From: an uncultured Eubacteriales bacterium
GTDB lineage: Bacteria > Bacillota_I > Bacilli_A > RF39 > UBA660
NCBI GenBank assembly: GCA_905211265.1
Contig: CAJMAC010000001.1
Span: forward strand, 76,255-140,254
Reading direction: 5' to 3'
DNA: 64,000 nt
Positions 62,335 to 64,000 of this stretch are shown one piece after another. A program made the translations under genes and the position numbers. Below the pieces are notes generated by a model, which had not been told where the DNA came from, did no database searches, and was given only the letters and a program-made list of their open reading frames with translations. Each line of letters begins with the position of its first letter. Position 1 is the stretch's first letter.

Positions 62335-63576
62335 TTACGGTATATAGATTAACCGAGTACCGACAGCGGCAGAAGCATAGCCAAGCGTAAGGTAAGAAAG
62401 CAAAGTGAGCAAACCGGAATACGCACCATCACCAGCGTGACCGCCTACAAATAAGGTTCTATTTGAAGTGCTATTATTAGTATAGTTATAATCACACCAG
62501 TATGTAGTAGCACTTCCTCCATATGCCTCATCAATTGGTGGAAACAAATCAAATGATTCATTATAGATGAGTCTATTCTTATAACCGTCATTAGTTACAG
62601 TACTACATTGTAAGTTATAATCTGAAATGTTAGTCGAACCAAATTTGCTTACATCGGTAGTAACATAAACGTCATTTTTCGTAGAAGTTGCATTATAATG
62701 TATAAGTATGTCTATACAATTTTTCCATACATGACCAAATGGATTCTCTATTCCTCTGTAAGTAGGAACATTGTAGGTCTTCTGAGTAACAACACCTTCT
62801 GTGTCAGTACTATCAACAGTAACGGAAGTTATACCAGTAGAGTTTCCATGTTCGTCTGTACTTCCACAAGGTATAAAACTATATGTATCAACTCCATTTA
62901 CTTTAATACTACCTGTAGTAACTCCATCTCCTAAGCCTCCTTGATGATATCCCTCTGCAGTTAATTCAGCATTAAATGCTTTTTGAGAATTAGTACAGGC
63001 ATATTCTACTAAATATAGTATAGTAAGTACCTTGTGTGCATTATAGGTATATATATTCCAATTGGTACTACCGGCCTTATTAGCCCTAGCTCTTTGTTGC
63101 ATTGTGGTTCCTGCAATATTAACTGAAGGAGTAATATTATCACCTTTAATAGACTTGTATACATTTTCAACATTAGATGCTTCGTATGCTGAAATATAGA
63201 ATTTCTCTACATGCTCTACTCCAGGTATCATAGGATCTGCAGGATACAAATTTAGATATACCGTATTGTCATCCTTCATACACTTATACCAAAACTCAGG
63301 TATTTCTACCATAGTATTTAAAGTCATATCTCTATCAGAACCATCTTCATATTTAGTTCTATCGTCTGCTTTAAGATATTTAACCACACCATCAGCAGTA
63401 AGTGTACATGATTTCATTTTAGATTGAATCGGTAATTCTTTATGCCAAGGCATATAACCAATTCTAGTCAAAGTAGTACTTTGAGGTTCTATAGGGAAAC
63501 TAACCCCATAATAATTAGTAAATACGTTAGCGTTTCCTAAACGGACAGCTACAATATTTTTATCTCCGAGTTCCAT
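62335..63576 (-). CDS. DGR target protein, tail-associated adhesin-like
   Basis: 413 aa without TAG. The N-terminus (MELGDKNIVAVRLGNANVF) and the middle (MPWHKELPIQSKMKSC, EIPEFWYKC, PFGHVWKN) resemble phage tail or C-type-lectin-like DGR targets. The variable repeat covers residues about 377-408, rich in Gly, Ala, Thr, Leu and Tyr; the final RLIYIP is constant. The usual fold of such a C-terminus is C-type lectin, displaying variable side chains to host receptors. ATG directly follows the TAA of the tail-fibre-like gene. Confidence 0.88.
   Translation of the reverse strand: MELGDKNIVAVRLGNANVFTNYYGVSFPIEPQSTTLTRIGYMPWHKELPIQSKMKSCTLTADGVVKYLKADDRTKYEDGSDRDMTLNTMVEIPEFWYKCMKDDNTVYLNLYPADPMIPGVEHVEKFYISAYEASNVENVYKSIKGDNITPSVNIAGTTMQQRARANKAGSTNWNIYTYNAHKVLTILYLVEYACTNSQKAFNAELTAEGYHQGGLGDGVTTGSIKVNGVDTYSFIPCGSTDEHGNSTGITSVTVDSTDTEGVVTQKTYNVPTYRGIENPFGHVWKNCIDILIHYNATSTKNDVYVTTDVSKFGSTNISDYNLQCSTVTNDGYKNRLIYNESFDLFPPIDEAYGGSATTYWCDYNYTNNSTSNRTLFVGGHAGDGAYSGLLTLLSYLTLGYASAAVGTRLIYIP
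62355..62447 (-). repeat. DGR variable repeat (VR)
   Basis: 93 bp at the 3' end of the target gene. Relative to the template, 26 adenines (coding strand) are replaced: 13 by G, 7 by T, 6 by C; 9 template adenines are unchanged. There is no mismatch at any template G, C or T. The VR stops a few codons before the stop codon, leaving a constant C-terminus. Confidence 0.96.
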
Positions 63577-63578
63577 AA

Positions 63579-64000
63579 TTATTCGTAAATTAAGTATAGT
63601 GTTTTAGAATTTTTATTAGGTAATGCGTTATATTCTGCTTGAGTCATAGTAACTATGTTGTTAACAACCTCTGATGATATACAATTAGTTAAATCTACAG
63701 TTTCTGATAATTTATCCCATTCTGCTGGATCAGCATTAATGCATACGTAATTAGCCCCTGTATCGTCCACGTTGTATACATCTCCGACTACAGATACCTC
63801 AGGTAAAGAATCAAAGTCTGCTACAGTACCTTTCACTCTATATACAGATGCTACCTTAGCGTCTACCTATTCCTTATTATAGGTATCAGACTTATCTGCT
63901 TTGTTATCGATCTTCTCTTCTAGTTGTTCTATTACTTCTGTGTCTCCACTGATAGGAGCCCAACCAGAATTCTTATAAACTTTAATTACAGCACCTGTTG
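63579..64000 (-). CDS. Tail-fibre-like phage protein (partial, leaves window), one in-frame TAG
   Basis: The last 139 residues are in the window. Typical fibre motifs: DKADKSDTYNKE then TAG = Gln then VDAKVASVYRVKG, a coiled trimerisation repeat, followed by the stretch SLPEVSVVGDVYNVDDTGANYV. The TAG at 63867-63869 sits where Gln or Thr normally occurs in the repeat. Ends in TAA, three bases ahead of the DGR target ATG. Probably a tail fibre or appendage protein working with the diversified target. Confidence 0.8.

Larger units (their letters stand above)
61071..63576 (-). other. Complete diversity-generating retroelement (DGR) locus
   Basis: Target gene (62335-63576) with variable repeat, template repeat in the following intergenic space, and reverse transcriptase, all on the minus strand in the normal DGR order. 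The A-only mismatch rule (26 of 26) is the diagnostic proof. In known DGRs the system diversifies a receptor-binding or surface protein, e.g. the Bordetella phage tail tip. Confidence 0.95.
57232..64000 (-). mobile_element. TAG-recoded (code 15) phage segment
   Basis: Nine co-oriented genes, several interrupted by TAG under the standard code and restored by TAG = Gln (25 in-frame TAG codons by my count). All complete genes end in TAA, none in TAG or TGA. The content is tail, DGR, lysis and virion-type proteins. TAG-to-Gln recoding is well known in crAss-like and some other gut phages. I infer such a phage; the marker genes (terminase, capsid, polymerase) are outside the window. No suppressor tRNA is visible inside it. 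Confidence 0.85.

Noticed and set aside
57232..64000. Degraded prophage full of pseudogenes
   Set aside because: The frames are interrupted only by TAG, never by TGA, TAA or indels, and the recovered proteins keep their motifs. Decay would give all kinds of lesions; recoding explains the pattern.
57232..64000. Suppressor tRNA for TAG inside the phage segment
   Set aside because: I looked for a cloverleaf with anticodon CTA in the non-coding gaps (57787-57833, 60931-61070, 62079-62334) and saw none. It may be elsewhere in the phage.
1..64000. CRISPR arrays or insertion sequences
   Set aside because: No regularly spaced repeats and no transposase frames or terminal inverted repeats were seen on either strand.

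Overview
The window holds two kinds of DNA that do not belong to the same genetic system. Bases 1 to about 57,230 are chromosome of a very AT-rich Gram-positive bacterium. It has a complete S10-spc-alpha ribosomal operon with secY, adk, map, infA and rpoA, and also ScpAB, PriA, MutS, an ECF transporter, Lgt and MurE. L30 (rpmD) is missing and S14 is the zinc-binding type. I infer Bacillota, class Bacilli, near the Mollicutes-related uncultured gut lineages (RF39-like), but this rests on gene content only. TAG is an ordinary stop codon here (for example mutS, the P-type ATPase and adk).

Chromosome layout, mostly on the minus strand: an M23 peptidase (0.2-1.3 kb); a CadC-regulated metal-efflux operon with its metal-binding domain on a separate protein (1.4-3.9 kb); a CotD-like protein and an acyltransferase pair (4-6.4 kb); Dam methylase next to MutS (6.4-9.9 kb); PriA, a nucleoside phosphorylase and ScpAB (10-16.8 kb); infC-rpmI-rplT behind a leader with a terminator hairpin (16.8-18.3 kb); cysS, a thioredoxin-reductase-like enzyme, lgt, a U32 protein and murE (18.3-25.9 kb); rubrerythrin and cell-surface genes (25.9-28.8 kb); a plus-strand LysR, RlmN-like and MazG-like group and tRNA-Cys (28.9-31.6 kb); membrane and LysM proteins (31.6-35.1 kb); the ribosomal superoperon (35.1-49.4 kb); a plus-strand pair of peptidases (49.6-51.4 kb); and truA, ecfT-A2-A1 and a CNNM/CorC protein (51.4-57 kb).

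Bases from about 57,232 to 64,000 are phage, all on the minus strand. Under the standard code most of these genes look broken. If TAG is read as glutamine (genetic code 15) they become full-length proteins, and every complete gene ends in TAA. Gene order along the transcript is: tail-fibre-like protein, diversified C-terminal-repeat protein, template repeat, reverse transcriptase, terminator, holin, spanin-like protein, and three to four virion-associated proteins. This fits a gut phage of the crAss-like or another TAG-recoded lineage.

The most notable content is a complete diversity-generating retroelement (DGR) in this recoded phage. A 93-bp template repeat (62211-62303) and a 93-bp variable repeat (62355-62447) differ at 26 positions. 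All 26 are adenines in the template on the coding strand. The reverse transcriptase has YADD and IGNYLSQ motifs, and the Q of the second motif is itself a TAG codon.

The host/phage boundary lies in an A-rich stretch near 57,240. There it cuts a chromosomal gene, and no integrase or attachment site is visible. A chimeric metagenome assembly is the simplest explanation; a real prophage cannot be excluded from sequence alone.
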